Assembly (NCBI GenBank): GCA_027025255.1
Contig: JALVRC010000033.1
Location: forward strand, 1-18,666
From: Caldifarciminota bacterium
Lineage (GTDB): Bacteria > Hydrothermota > Tepidihabitantia > B3-TA06 > JALVRC01
Length of the DNA stretch: 18,666 nt
Direction: 5' to 3'
Part shown: positions 6,368 through 13,667 of the stretch, in pieces
Numbering within the stretch: the stretch's first letter is position 1
Layout: every line of letters begins with the position of its first letter
Position numbers and translations under genes: made by a program
The notes under the pieces: model-generated
The model's database searches: none
Told to the model about the DNA's origin: nothing
What the model saw: the letters and a program-made list of their open reading frames with translations, nothing else

Positions 6368-7734
6368 TTTTTTTGTCTTTATTCTTTATAAATAATACAG
6401 AGCTGGATGCAAATTATAAGAATGGTTTAGAAGATTATTTTATGGAAGTTTTTGAAAATGGTAGTAAGGATGAACAAAAGGTTTGCAAAAAGAGACTTAT
6501 ACAAATATTTAACGAATCTGGGAATGAGGTTAAAAAAGTACTTATTCCGTATGTTTTTTTGTTTGGGGTTGAATACGATGTGGAGGGTTCTATATACGAT
6601 AATAAGGCACTTTTACGTGACAGACTTGTTGTTTTGGGAGAGAAAAATAGGATAGTTCTCATAGAGTATTTATTGGAAAATATAAAAAGTTATACATGGG
6701 ATGATATTGATAGCAGGGATTTCACGCGTGTTTTCGTAAAGTTAAATCCAAAGACACGGCTTATAAAACTGTATTTAAAAAAGACCAATTTTAAAAAAGA
6801 TTTAGTATATTTCTCAGTAAGATATGGAAAGTATTTTCTTGTAGAGGATATTGTTGATGATATTTATAGTTATAATATAGAAGCAGAAGATATTCTAAAC
6901 GGGATTGCTGAGAATGGAAGACGTACTTTCTATTTTCTTTATGATATTTATAAGAAGTTAAAGAGAAAGATATTTATATTAGATGATAACGTATTGTTTG
7001 AAGCGATTGAAACATGGAAAGAAGACGGAATAGATATTGAGAAGGACTTACTTGTTAATAAAGTATGGGAGCGTATTGATTATCTTCCCAGATTTTCATA
7101 TTTAAATGATTATCTGGATAAACAGGATTTCCTTAATATCTTAAAAGAGGCAAGAAGCTATGATGTCAGGAGCTTTGCTGCTTTTTATTATGTCTTAAAG
7201 GGTGGTAGCCTGGTAGATACTTTAAAAGAGACTTATAGAAAAGCATATAGAGAGGCAGTCTTTAACGTAAGGCCAATGGATTTAGATGACAAAGAACTTG
7301 CATATCTTTTAATAAATGGGTTTAGATACTGTTACAAATCAAAATTAGATGTACTCATGTTCTTATCTAAAAGTGATAAGCAGTATTCAAATGTTATAAA
7401 TAATGAGGTAGCTAAATATGTATATTTTGATTTAGAGGATATTAATGATTTTGTATCAAAGAAGTATGGATATATTTATGATTACCCGGTGCTCCTGGCT
7501 CTTGATATTTTATCAAGCGTCAGGGATACTGTGTATTCAAATGTTTTGTTATTAAATGATAGTTGCACATACTATTTAACTCATTCAAAGAGGCTTTTAA
7601 AATATAATTATATGTATTTTAATTTTGTTTTGTTTAAGTTTAAGATAAAGAAAAATATACCTGTTGGGGATAGAATGAAAGAATTGATTACAATGATGAA
7701 AAATAGAATAAGCAGTATTAATATTAAAAGGTGA
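6364..7734 (+). CDS. Unrecognised 456-aa protein between clpX and porG
   Basis: I do not recognise this family. The protein is rich in Tyr, Lys, Asp, Leu and Ile, seems mostly alpha-helical, and has no visible enzyme motif or cysteine cluster. The first 16 residues (MIFLSLFFINNTELDA) are hydrophobic but lack a basic n-region and a lipobox, so a signal peptide is possible yet weak. Repeated spacing of hydrophobic and charged residues suggests a helical-repeat scaffold such as HEAT/TPR-like, but no consensus repeat could be read by eye. The ATG overlaps the clpX stop (ATGA), and porG follows after 15 nt with its own SD, so it is firmly inside the operon. Base and codon use match its neighbours, with no sign of recent transfer. 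The place next to clpX could suggest an adaptor or substrate role, but position is the only support. Confidence 0.8.
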   Translation: MIFLSLFFINNTELDANYKNGLEDYFMEVFENGSKDEQKVCKKRLIQIFNESGNEVKKVLIPYVFLFGVEYDVEGSIYDNKALLRDRLVVLGEKNRIVLIEYLLENIKSYTWDDIDSRDFTRVFVKLNPKTRLIKLYLKKTNFKKDLVYFSVRYGKYFLVEDIVDDIYSYNIEAEDILNGIAENGRRTFYFLYDIYKKLKRKIFILDDNVLFEAIETWKEDGIDIEKDLLVNKVWERIDYLPRFSYLNDYLDKQDFLNILKEARSYDVRSFAAFYYVLKGGSLVDTLKETYRKAYREAVFNVRPMDLDDKELAYLLINGFRYCYKSKLDVLMFLSKSDKQYSNVINNEVAKYVYFDLEDINDFVSKKYGYIYDYPVLLALDILSSVRDTVYSNVLLLNDSCTYYLTHSKRLLKYNYMYFNFVLFKFKIKKNIPVGDRMKELITMMKNRISSINIKR

Positions 7735-7749
7735 ATTTAAGGAGGTCTA

Positions 7750-8328
7750 ATGAGAAAATATTTTGAAATCAGGTGGCATGGTAGAGGAGGACAGGGAGCC
7801 AAGACAGCTGCATTGCTTTTTGGCGAAGCTGCAATGTATACTGGGAAATATATACAGGCTTTTCCTGAATACGGGCCTGAACGTACAGGAGCTCCGGTGC
7901 AGGCATTTAATAGATTAAGTGATGAGAATATTAGAATTCATACAAGAGTAAAGCATCCTGATATTGTTGTTGTTTTAGATAGTTCTTTAATGGAGGCTGT
8001 AAATGTATTAGAGGGATTAAAAGATGATGGCATTATTCTTGTTAATTCTCAGGATACTCCACAACATATACGAGAAAAATACAGTATTCCAGAAAGCATT
8101 AAAGTTGCAACTGTTGATGCTACTGGTATTGCTTTGAATTTCATTAAAAGAAATGTTCCTAATACCCCGATGCTTGGTGCTATGATTAAAGTTAGCGGTG
8201 TTCTGGATTTTAATGAAATGATGAAATCCATAGAAAAGAAACTTAATGAAAAGTTCAGGGGAAGAAAGGATGTTATTGAGGGTAATTTAAAATCTATTAA
8301 GAAGGCATTTGAGGAGGTAGTTTCATGA
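7750..8328 (+). CDS. porG: Pyruvate/2-oxoacid:ferredoxin oxidoreductase, gamma subunit
   Basis: This is the gamma subunit of the four-part enzyme that splits pyruvate (or a related 2-oxoacid) into acetyl-CoA, CO2 and reduced ferredoxin. The 192-aa protein opens with the family signature RWHGRGGQGAKTAA (residues 8-21), followed by the FPEYGPERTGAPVQAF segment. A strong SD (AAGGAGGT, 7739-7746) lies four bases before ATG. Genes for delta, alpha and beta follow directly in the order known from Thermotoga maritima. The stop overlaps the porD start by ATGA. Confidence 0.96.
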   Translation: MRKYFEIRWHGRGGQGAKTAALLFGEAAMYTGKYIQAFPEYGPERTGAPVQAFNRLSDENIRIHTRVKHPDIVVVLDSSLMEAVNVLEGLKDDGIILVNSQDTPQHIREKYSIPESIKVATVDATGIALNFIKRNVPNTPMLGAMIKVSGVLDFNEMMKSIEKKLNEKFRGRKDVIEGNLKSIKKAFEEVVS

Positions 8329-8609
8329 AAGAAAAGTGGCAAGAACTGCCAATAGGATGTGTTATTGATAAGTCTTCAACCAGTTTGTCTTTTAAAACTG
8401 GAGATTGGCGGAGTAATAAACCTGTCTGGGATGAAGGGAAATGTATACAATGCCTTATGTGTTGGATTTCCTGCCCGGATGCTGCTGTTATTGTTAAAGA
8501 CGGAAAAATGACGGGATTTAACTATGATTATTGTAAAGGATGTGGTGTTTGTGCAAGTGTTTGTCCTAAAACAGCACATGCAATTGAAATGATAAGGGAG
8601 GAGAAATGA
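8325..8609 (+). CDS. porD: Pyruvate/2-oxoacid:ferredoxin oxidoreductase, delta (ferredoxin) subunit
   Basis: This 94-aa subunit carries electrons from the catalytic core to external ferredoxin. Two complete [4Fe-4S] motifs are visible: Cys40, Cys43, Cys46 and Cys50 (CIQCLMCWISCP), and Cys70, Cys73, Cys76 and Cys80 (CKGCGVCASVCP). The N-terminal 35 residues before the first cluster are typical of PorD. The ATG has a GGAGG seven or so bases upstream inside porG. The stop overlaps porA by ATGA. Confidence 0.97.
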   Translation: MKEKWQELPIGCVIDKSSTSLSFKTGDWRSNKPVWDEGKCIQCLMCWISCPDAAVIVKDGKMTGFNYDYCKGCGVCASVCPKTAHAIEMIREEK

Positions 8610-9778
8610 TTCTTGCAAAAACCGGAAACGAGGCTATGGCTTATGCCATGAAACAGATTAATCCTGATGTAGTAGCTGCGTATCCAATTACTCCAGCTAC
8701 AGAAATTGTTCAGATATTTTCTAACTATGTGGCTGATGGTCTGGTAGATACTGAGTTTGTACCGACAGAAAGTGAACATTCTGCTATGTCTGCATGTGTT
8801 GGAGCATCTGCTGCTGGCGCAAGGGTTATGACCTCTACCTCTTCTCAAGGACTTGCTCTCATGCATGAAATTCTTTATATTGCTGCTGGTCTCAGGTTGC
8901 CAATAGTCGTAGGTTTAGTTAACAGAGCACTATCTGCTCCCATTAATATTCATTGTGACCATTCGGATACAATGGGTTCAAGGGATGCTGGTTGGATACA
9001 GATATATACAGCCAATAGTCAGGAGGCGTATGATAGTATGATTCAGGCAGTAAAGATTGCTGAAAAAGCTAATTTGCCTGTTATTGTTTCAACCGATGCT
9101 TTTATTATTTCACATTGTATGGAGAGATTGGAAGTGCTTGATGATGATAAGGTAAAAGCTTTCTTGGGGGATAGAAAGGCGCTTTATCCTTTACTTGATG
9201 TTGATAATCCAAGAACTATTGGACCTCTGGACCTTCAGGATTACTTTTTTGAACATAAAAGAAGCGAGATAGATGCAATGAATAAAACACTACCTATTAT
9301 TGAGGAAGTAGCTAAAGAATACGGTGAGTTGTTTAATAGATACTATCCGGTAATTGAGGAGTATAGAACAGATGATGCTGATGTGGCGATTATGGCTTTA
9401 GGCTCGACTGCTGATACTTTAAAGGAAGTTGTTGATGATTTGAGAGAAAAGGGTAAGAAGGTTGGTCTTATTCGCGGTAGAGTTTTTAGACCATTACCTG
9501 TTGAGGCGATTAAATCAGCTGTCAGAAATGTTAAGGCTTTAGCTGTTCTTGATAGATCAGATGCCATGAATGCCTTTGGTGGCCCTTTGTTTGGAGAGGT
9601 TCGTTCTGTTATGTATGAAGAGAAGAATAAACCTTTAATGAACAACTATATATACGGTTTAGGTGGTAGAGATATAGAAATTGAAGAGCTTGTAAGTGTT
9701 TATGATGAACTTTTTACTATTCTTAAGAACGGTAGAGTTGATAATTTAATAAATTATCTTGGTGTAAGAGGAGGATAA
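8606..9778 (+). CDS. porA: Pyruvate/2-oxoacid:ferredoxin oxidoreductase, alpha subunit
   Basis: The alpha subunit contributes the pyrimidine side of the thiamine diphosphate site and binds the 2-oxoacid. At 390 aa it has the usual length. Domain I starts with GNEAMAYAMKQINPD and the hallmark AYPITPATEI (residues about 25-34); NRALSAPINIHCDHSD (about 107-122) is a pattern I associate with pyruvate-type enzymes. The C-terminal transketolase-like domain begins near residue 250 (VAIMALGSTADT). Pyruvate is the most likely substrate from these motifs and the four-subunit order; 2-oxoisovalerate is the main alternative. Its SD (GGGAGG) lies within porD. Confidence 0.95.
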   Translation: MILAKTGNEAMAYAMKQINPDVVAAYPITPATEIVQIFSNYVADGLVDTEFVPTESEHSAMSACVGASAAGARVMTSTSSQGLALMHEILYIAAGLRLPIVVGLVNRALSAPINIHCDHSDTMGSRDAGWIQIYTANSQEAYDSMIQAVKIAEKANLPVIVSTDAFIISHCMERLEVLDDDKVKAFLGDRKALYPLLDVDNPRTIGPLDLQDYFFEHKRSEIDAMNKTLPIIEEVAKEYGELFNRYYPVIEEYRTDDADVAIMALGSTADTLKEVVDDLREKGKKVGLIRGRVFRPLPVEAIKSAVRNVKALAVLDRSDAMNAFGGPLFGEVRSVMYEEKNKPLMNNYIYGLGGRDIEIEELVSVYDELFTILKNGRVDNLINYLGVRGG

Positions 9779-9779
9779 T

Positions 9780-10763
9780 ATGGCAACGTTAAAAGATTTG
9801 ACAAAGAGACCAGAGGGATTCGTTAGTGGCCATAGAGCATGTGCAGGGTGTATACCGGCTGTAGCTATCAGGCAGGTACTTTTAACTGCTAAACAACCAG
9901 ATGTATATATTGTTTCAGCAATTGCTACTGGATGTATGGAGGTTGTATCAACAATTATGCCTTATACTGCATGGAGTATCCCTTTGATACACAATGCATT
10001 TGAGAATTCAGCAGCAACCATATCCGGAGTAGAAGCAGCATACAAGGCTCTTAAGAGAAAAGGGAAGATTAATAAGAAAATAAAATTTATTGCTTTCGGT
10101 GGAGATGGAGGTACTTACGATATTGGATTACAGTCTCTTTCCGGGGCAGTAGAAAGAGGCCATGATTTCTTATATGTTACATATGATAACGAGGGATATA
10201 TGAATACTGGTTATCAACGTTCGTCTGCTACGCCGCTTCATGCACATACAACAACTTCTCCTGCTGGTAGTAAGATTCCAGGTAAAATTCAAACACGAAA
10301 GGATCTTACAGAGATTATTGTAGCTCATGAGCCAAGTTATGCTGCTCAAGCAACACCTGCATTTTATATGGATTTAATTAAGAAGGTAGAAAAGGCTTTA
10401 AGTAAAGAGGGCCCTACCTTTATTAATATTCTTGCCCCTTGTATACCAGGATGGGCAATTAAAGAAGATAGTGGTATGACACTATCTAAATTAGCGGTTG
10501 AAACTGGGTTTTGGCCTATATACGAATATGAGGATGGGACGTATAAACTGAATTATAAACCCAGAAATTATTCTTTTAAACCTGTTGAGGAGTTTTTAAA
10601 ACCTCAAGGAAGGTTCAGGCATTTGTTTAAGCCGGGTAATGAACATCTTATAGAAGAGATAAAGAGAGATATAGCAAAAAGGTGGATAACATTGCTTAGA
10701 AAAAGTGGTATAGAGCAGGAAGAGATAAATAAATGGCAAAAGGAGTTAAATTATGTTAACTGA
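9780..10763 (+). CDS. porB: Pyruvate/2-oxoacid:ferredoxin oxidoreductase, beta subunit
   Basis: The beta subunit binds the diphosphate of thiamine diphosphate and the proximal iron-sulfur cluster. Cluster ligands are Cys21 and Cys24 (CAGC), Cys52 (ATGCMEV) and Cys221 (APCIPGW). The TPP motif is GGDGGTYDIG (107-116) continuing to YDNEGYMNTG (135-144). At 327 aa the length is normal. ATG starts two bases after the porA stop, with GAGGAGG just upstream. The last 11 nt overlap the start of mglB, so the metabolic block reads straight into the polarity genes. Confidence 0.96.
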   Translation: MATLKDLTKRPEGFVSGHRACAGCIPAVAIRQVLLTAKQPDVYIVSAIATGCMEVVSTIMPYTAWSIPLIHNAFENSAATISGVEAAYKALKRKGKINKKIKFIAFGGDGGTYDIGLQSLSGAVERGHDFLYVTYDNEGYMNTGYQRSSATPLHAHTTTSPAGSKIPGKIQTRKDLTEIIVAHEPSYAAQATPAFYMDLIKKVEKALSKEGPTFINILAPCIPGWAIKEDSGMTLSKLAVETGFWPIYEYEDGTYKLNYKPRNYSFKPVEEFLKPQGRFRHLFKPGNEHLIEEIKRDIAKRWITLLRKSGIEQEEINKWQKELNYVN

Positions 10764-11244
10764 TAGGATAAGGTTGTTTGAAACAGGTTTCAGGGTAATC
10801 AAAGAAAATATTGATACCCTGTTACAGCAAACAGATGCGAATGCTGTCTTTTTAATTGACAGAGACGGCAATTTAATTACTAACTCAGGAGATACCGAGG
10901 GTATTGATTTGGAAGCATTTGCTACTTTGTCTGCGGCAGATTTTTCTGCAGCAGCGCAATTAGCAATACTTGTTGGTGAGGAGAATTTTAATACTTTTTA
11001 TCATCAAGGTAAAAATAAGAATCTGTATTTCCAAAGTGTTACTCGCGGTATTATTATGGGAGTTATTTTTGATAAGAGGACTACCCTTGGTTTAGTAAGA
11101 GTAAGAGTTAAAAATGCAGCTGAGGAACTAACGAAGATACTGGATAAGATATTTACCGAAGAAGTACAGGATAAGCCTCTCGATGAAAGCTTGAAAGGAA
11201 TTTCCGAAGATATTGAATCTGAACTTGATAAGATATTCGGATAG
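10753..11244 (+). CDS. mglB: Roadblock/LC7 protein, MglB-like GTPase regulator
   Basis: The 163-aa protein has one roadblock/LC7 fold (about residues 20-125), recognisable from AVFLIDRDGNLITNSG and the later strands around IIMGVIFDKRTTLGLVRVRV. MglB proteins act as dimers that stimulate GTP hydrolysis by MglA and mark one cell pole. The family, the length (Myxococcus MglB is about 159 aa) and the mglA gene three bases downstream support this role. AAAGGAG lies inside the end of porB, about eight bases before ATG. The C-terminal 40 residues are acidic and helical, as in MglB tails that contribute to exchange-factor activity; that last point is family knowledge. Confidence 0.88.
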   Translation: MLTDRIRLFETGFRVIKENIDTLLQQTDANAVFLIDRDGNLITNSGDTEGIDLEAFATLSAADFSAAAQLAILVGEENFNTFYHQGKNKNLYFQSVTRGIIMGVIFDKRTTLGLVRVRVKNAAEELTKILDKIFTEEVQDKPLDESLKGISEDIESELDKIFG

Positions 11245-11247
11245 TTT

Positions 11248-11829
11248 ATGTCATTAGTAAATTATACTACAAAAGAGATAAATCTTAAGATTGTATACTA
11301 CGGTCCTGGTTTAGGTGGAAAGACGACAAACTTGAAATTTATTTACAGTAAGGTTGGAGAAAAAACTAAAGGAAAACTATTGACTCTCGCTACTGAACTT
11401 GATAGAACATTATTCTTTGATTTTCTGCCATTTGATGTTGGCGAAATTAAAGGTTTTAGATTAAGACTTCATTTGTATACTGTTCCAGGACAGGTGTTTT
11501 ATAATGCTTCCAGGAGAATTATCTTAAGAGGTGCCGATGGCGTAATCTTTGTGGCTGATTCTCAGAAGGAGAGAAGAGAAGATAACATTGATAGTTTTAA
11601 AAACCTTGCTGATAATCTTACACATTTTAATAAGAATCTTGATGATATTCCTTATGTTCTTCAATACAATAAAAGGGATTTGCCTAATATTATGAGTGTT
11701 GATGAGATGCAATCTATCCTTAACCCAGAAAATAAAATTCCATATTTTGAAGCAGTTGCAATAAAAGGTATAGGTGTTTTTGAAACACTTAAGAAATTGG
11801 TGGCTATGGTTATTAATACTATTTCTTAG
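11248..11829 (+). CDS. mglA: MglA small Ras-like GTPase (cell polarity)
   Basis: This is a cytoplasmic switch GTPase that sets the leading pole and recruits motility or pilus machinery. The sequence follows Myxococcus MglA closely from the first residues (MSLVNYTTKEINLKIVYYG). The P-loop is GPGLGGKT (19-26). Arg53 (ELDRTLFFDF) and Gln82 (TVPGQVFYNASR), the two residues reported to be needed for hydrolysis in MglA, are both kept. The base-specificity motif is NKRD (141-144). At 193 aa it is full length. The ATG comes three bases after mglB, with only a weak SD, so coupling to mglB is likely. The 3' end overlaps the next gene by 56 nt. Confidence 0.95.
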   Translation: MSLVNYTTKEINLKIVYYGPGLGGKTTNLKFIYSKVGEKTKGKLLTLATELDRTLFFDFLPFDVGEIKGFRLRLHLYTVPGQVFYNASRRIILRGADGVIFVADSQKERREDNIDSFKNLADNLTHFNKNLDDIPYVLQYNKRDLPNIMSVDEMQSILNPENKIPYFEAVAIKGIGVFETLKKLVAMVINTIS

Positions 11830-12307
11830 TTCTTGTGTTTCTAAGCATAGCATATTTATAGATAAAGCTATTGATTATAATAATGACATAGAAAGTCAGA
11901 CTTTCTATATTGATAGAAGTAGTATAAAAAAGGGTAATGATATAATTGAAATTAGTAAACAATACATAGGAGTTAAATATACTTATGGGGGAGAAAGTCC
12001 TGAAGAAGGTTTTGATTGTTCAGGTTTTGTACAGTACGTTTATAAAAAAATTGGAATTGATATTCCCCGTACAGTATCTGAAATATATAAGAATACAGTA
12101 AGAATAGATAATATAAGGGAGGGAGATCTGGTATTTTTTTCAATTAAGAATGTACAGCCTGATCATATTGGTATTATGATAGATAAAGAACATTTTATAC
12201 ATGCAAGTCTTTCAAGGGGGGTTACAATTTCTTCTTTAAAGGAACAATATTATAAAAAGCATTTAAAATTTATCAGGAGAGTTTATTTAAATAAAAAAGG
12301 ATTTTAA
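11774..12307 (+). CDS. NlpC/P60 family cell-wall endopeptidase lipoprotein
   Basis: Proteins of this family are cysteine peptidases that cut peptide bridges in peptidoglycan. The 177-aa product has a lipoprotein signal: a Trp/Leu-rich hydrophobic stretch (9-18) and lipobox LSSC with Cys21. The NlpC/P60 domain (about 57-170) has catalytic Cys82 in GFDCSGFVQY, His131 in PDHIGIMI and a third polar residue, His143, in FIHAS. It resembles the small Spr/MepS type. The start is GTG at 11774, with AAAGG five bases upstream; it must lie this far into mglA because the signal peptide is read from the overlap. With mglAB just upstream, a link between polarity and local wall remodelling is possible but unproven. 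Confidence 0.93.
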   Translation: MFLKHLRNWWLWLLILFLSSCVSKHSIFIDKAIDYNNDIESQTFYIDRSSIKKGNDIIEISKQYIGVKYTYGGESPEEGFDCSGFVQYVYKKIGIDIPRTVSEIYKNTVRIDNIREGDLVFFSIKNVQPDHIGIMIDKEHFIHASLSRGVTISSLKEQYYKKHLKFIRRVYLNKKGF

Positions 12308-12310
12308 TAC

Positions 12311-12338
12311 TTGACTTATCACAAAAAATGTGTATAGT
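12311..12338 (+). promoter_or_regulatory. Promoter for the rpsP-trmD-rplS operon
   Basis: TTGACT at 12311-12316 and TATAGT at 12333-12338, preceded by TG, have a 16-base spacer. They sit in the only non-coding gap of note (12308-12368) between the two long gene runs. The -35 hexamer and spacer length equal those of the promoters at 2161 and 3296. No terminator is visible before it, so read-through from the upstream operon is possible. Confidence 0.75.
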
Positions 12339-12368
12339 TATTTGTATGATGAATAGAAAGGAGACACG

Positions 12369-12653
12369 GTGGTAAAAATAAGACTGAGACGCTTAGGCTC
12401 AAAGAACCATCCATTTTACAGGATTGTAGTAGCTGATTCGAGGCGTGCAAGGGATGGTGCTTATATAGAGCTATTAGGATACTATAATCCACGGGTTAAA
12501 GATCAATATACCCTGGATACGGACAGATTGACTTACTGGCTAGGAAAAGGGGCTCAAATGACAAACAGAGTTAAATCAATAGTGAAGTTATTAGGGGCCC
12601 AAAGTGAACAAAGTAACAAAACTATGGAGGTTAAAGATGAAAGAACTACTTGA
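12369..12653 (+). CDS. rpsP: 30S ribosomal protein S16 (bS16)
   Basis: bS16 is a small-subunit assembly protein bound to 16S rRNA. The N-terminal signature VKIRLRRLGSKNHPFYRIVVADSRRARDG is complete, followed by ELLGYYNPR and the RLTYWLGKGAQMTNRVKSIV segment. At 94 aa the length is normal, with a short polar tail. The start is GTG at 12369, with AAAGGAG at 12357-12363. The tail overlaps the khpA start by 17 nt. Confidence 0.98.
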   Translation: MVKIRLRRLGSKNHPFYRIVVADSRRARDGAYIELLGYYNPRVKDQYTLDTDRLTYWLGKGAQMTNRVKSIVKLLGAQSEQSNKTMEVKDERTT

Positions 12654-12867
12654 GAAGATTGTAAAATCTCTGGTTGATAATCCTGACGAAGTAAATATTA
12701 AAGAGGTATCAGGAGAAAAGACACTAATATATGAATTAAAGGTTGGCGAAGGCGATCTTGGTAAGATTATCGGAAAAGAAGGTAAAATGGCAAAGGCCAT
12801 AAGGACAATTCTTACTGCTGCATCTATGAAGAAGGGCAAAAGAGCCCAATTAGAGATATTAGAATAA
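12637..12867 (+). CDS. khpA: KhpA/YlqC-type KH-domain RNA-binding protein
   Basis: This 76-aa single KH-domain protein belongs to the YlqC/KhpA group, which in Firmicutes pairs with KhpB and affects cell division and small-RNA biology. The RNA-binding GxxG loop is GKEG in GKIIGKEGKMAKAIRT. I chose ATG at 12637, with GGAGG at 12626-12630 six bases upstream, because it gives the usual N-terminus MKELLEKIVKSLVDNPDEV; the frame is open further upstream to 12604 but that would add unrelated residues. It sits in its standard place after rpsP. The next gene is normally rimM, which is absent here. Confidence 0.95.
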   Translation: MKELLEKIVKSLVDNPDEVNIKEVSGEKTLIYELKVGEGDLGKIIGKEGKMAKAIRTILTAASMKKGKRAQLEILE

Positions 12868-12896
12868 ATTAAAAAATATGATCCCTCACGCCTCGT

Positions 12897-13667
12897 GTGT
12901 TCAGAGTAAAAATACTTACAGTAATACCTGAATACTGGGAAGTAGTTAAGAATATAGGGATTATAAAACAGGCAATAAAAGAAAAGGCGGTCAGTTTGCA
13001 AATATCAAATATAAGAGACTTTGCAACTGACCGCCATCGTTCTATTGATGATACTCCCTATGGTGGTGGAGGAGGCATGGTAATAAAAGTGGATGTTTTA
13101 AAAAGAGCAATGGATAATATTGTAGATGAAGGTGATTGGAAAATGATGCCAGATGTAAGAGGAAAATCTTTTACTCAGAATGATATTAGGAGGATTAAGG
13201 AAAAAGGTTCATTGTTTATTTTCAATCCTCGGTATAAAGGAGTTGATGAACGCTCATTTGAATACTTTGACGAATTTTTCTCCATTGGTGATTTTGTAAT
13301 TGCAGGTGGCGATTTTGCAACTTCTATTCTTGTAGAGGGCGTTGTTAGATTGATAGATGGTGTTGTTGGTAATGAAGAGTCTATAAAAACTGATTCATTG
13401 TATAAAATGCCTTTCGTAGGTCATCCAGTGTATACAAGGCCAAAAGTTTTTGAAAAAAAAGAGGTAAAGAAAGTACTGCTTTCAGGAAATCACAAGGCAG
13501 TTGAAATCAATAGATTAAGGAGTAGTATTTTTTTAACTTATAAGTATAGACCAGATTTTTTGAAAGGTCTACATATAGAGTACGCAAACAAAACAATAAT
13601 TGAGGAGGTTGTAAATGGATATTATAAGGCAGTTAGAACAAGAACAAATGAAAAAGGAACTTCCTGA
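12897..13667 (+). CDS. trmD: tRNA (guanine-37-N1)-methyltransferase TrmD
   Basis: TrmD methylates G37 next to the anticodon of several tRNAs, using S-adenosylmethionine in a knotted SPOUT fold, and prevents frameshifts. Recognisable motifs are DTPYGGGGGMVIK, then RYKGVDER, GDFVIAGGD, GVVGNEES, YTRP and LLSGNH. At 256 aa it is slightly long. It is divergent at usually constant places: RYKG for RYEG, GGD for GGE, and NRLR where WRR-type residues follow LLSGNH. The start GTG at 12897 gives the normal N-terminus (FRVKILTVIPEYW) but has no SD; a small CACG/CGTG stem at 12887-12897 abuts it. The 3' end overlaps rplS by 53 nt. Confidence 0.93.
   Translation: MFRVKILTVIPEYWEVVKNIGIIKQAIKEKAVSLQISNIRDFATDRHRSIDDTPYGGGGGMVIKVDVLKRAMDNIVDEGDWKMMPDVRGKSFTQNDIRRIKEKGSLFIFNPRYKGVDERSFEYFDEFFSIGDFVIAGGDFATSILVEGVVRLIDGVVGNEESIKTDSLYKMPFVGHPVYTRPKVFEKKEVKKVLLSGNHKAVEINRLRSSIFLTYKYRPDFLKGLHIEYANKTIIEEVVNGYYKAVRTRTNEKGTS

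Noticed and set aside
6452..6655. A second plus-strand frame within the orphan gene after clpX, considered as a sign of a frameshift
   Set aside because: The main frame is continuous for 456 codons with uniform composition and good junctions at both ends; the inner frame has no SD or motif.
12591..13001. A 136-codon minus-strand open frame across khpA and trmD, considered as a replacement for the missing rimM
   Set aside because: Its translation has no RimM or PRC-barrel features and it is antisense to rpsP, khpA and trmD.
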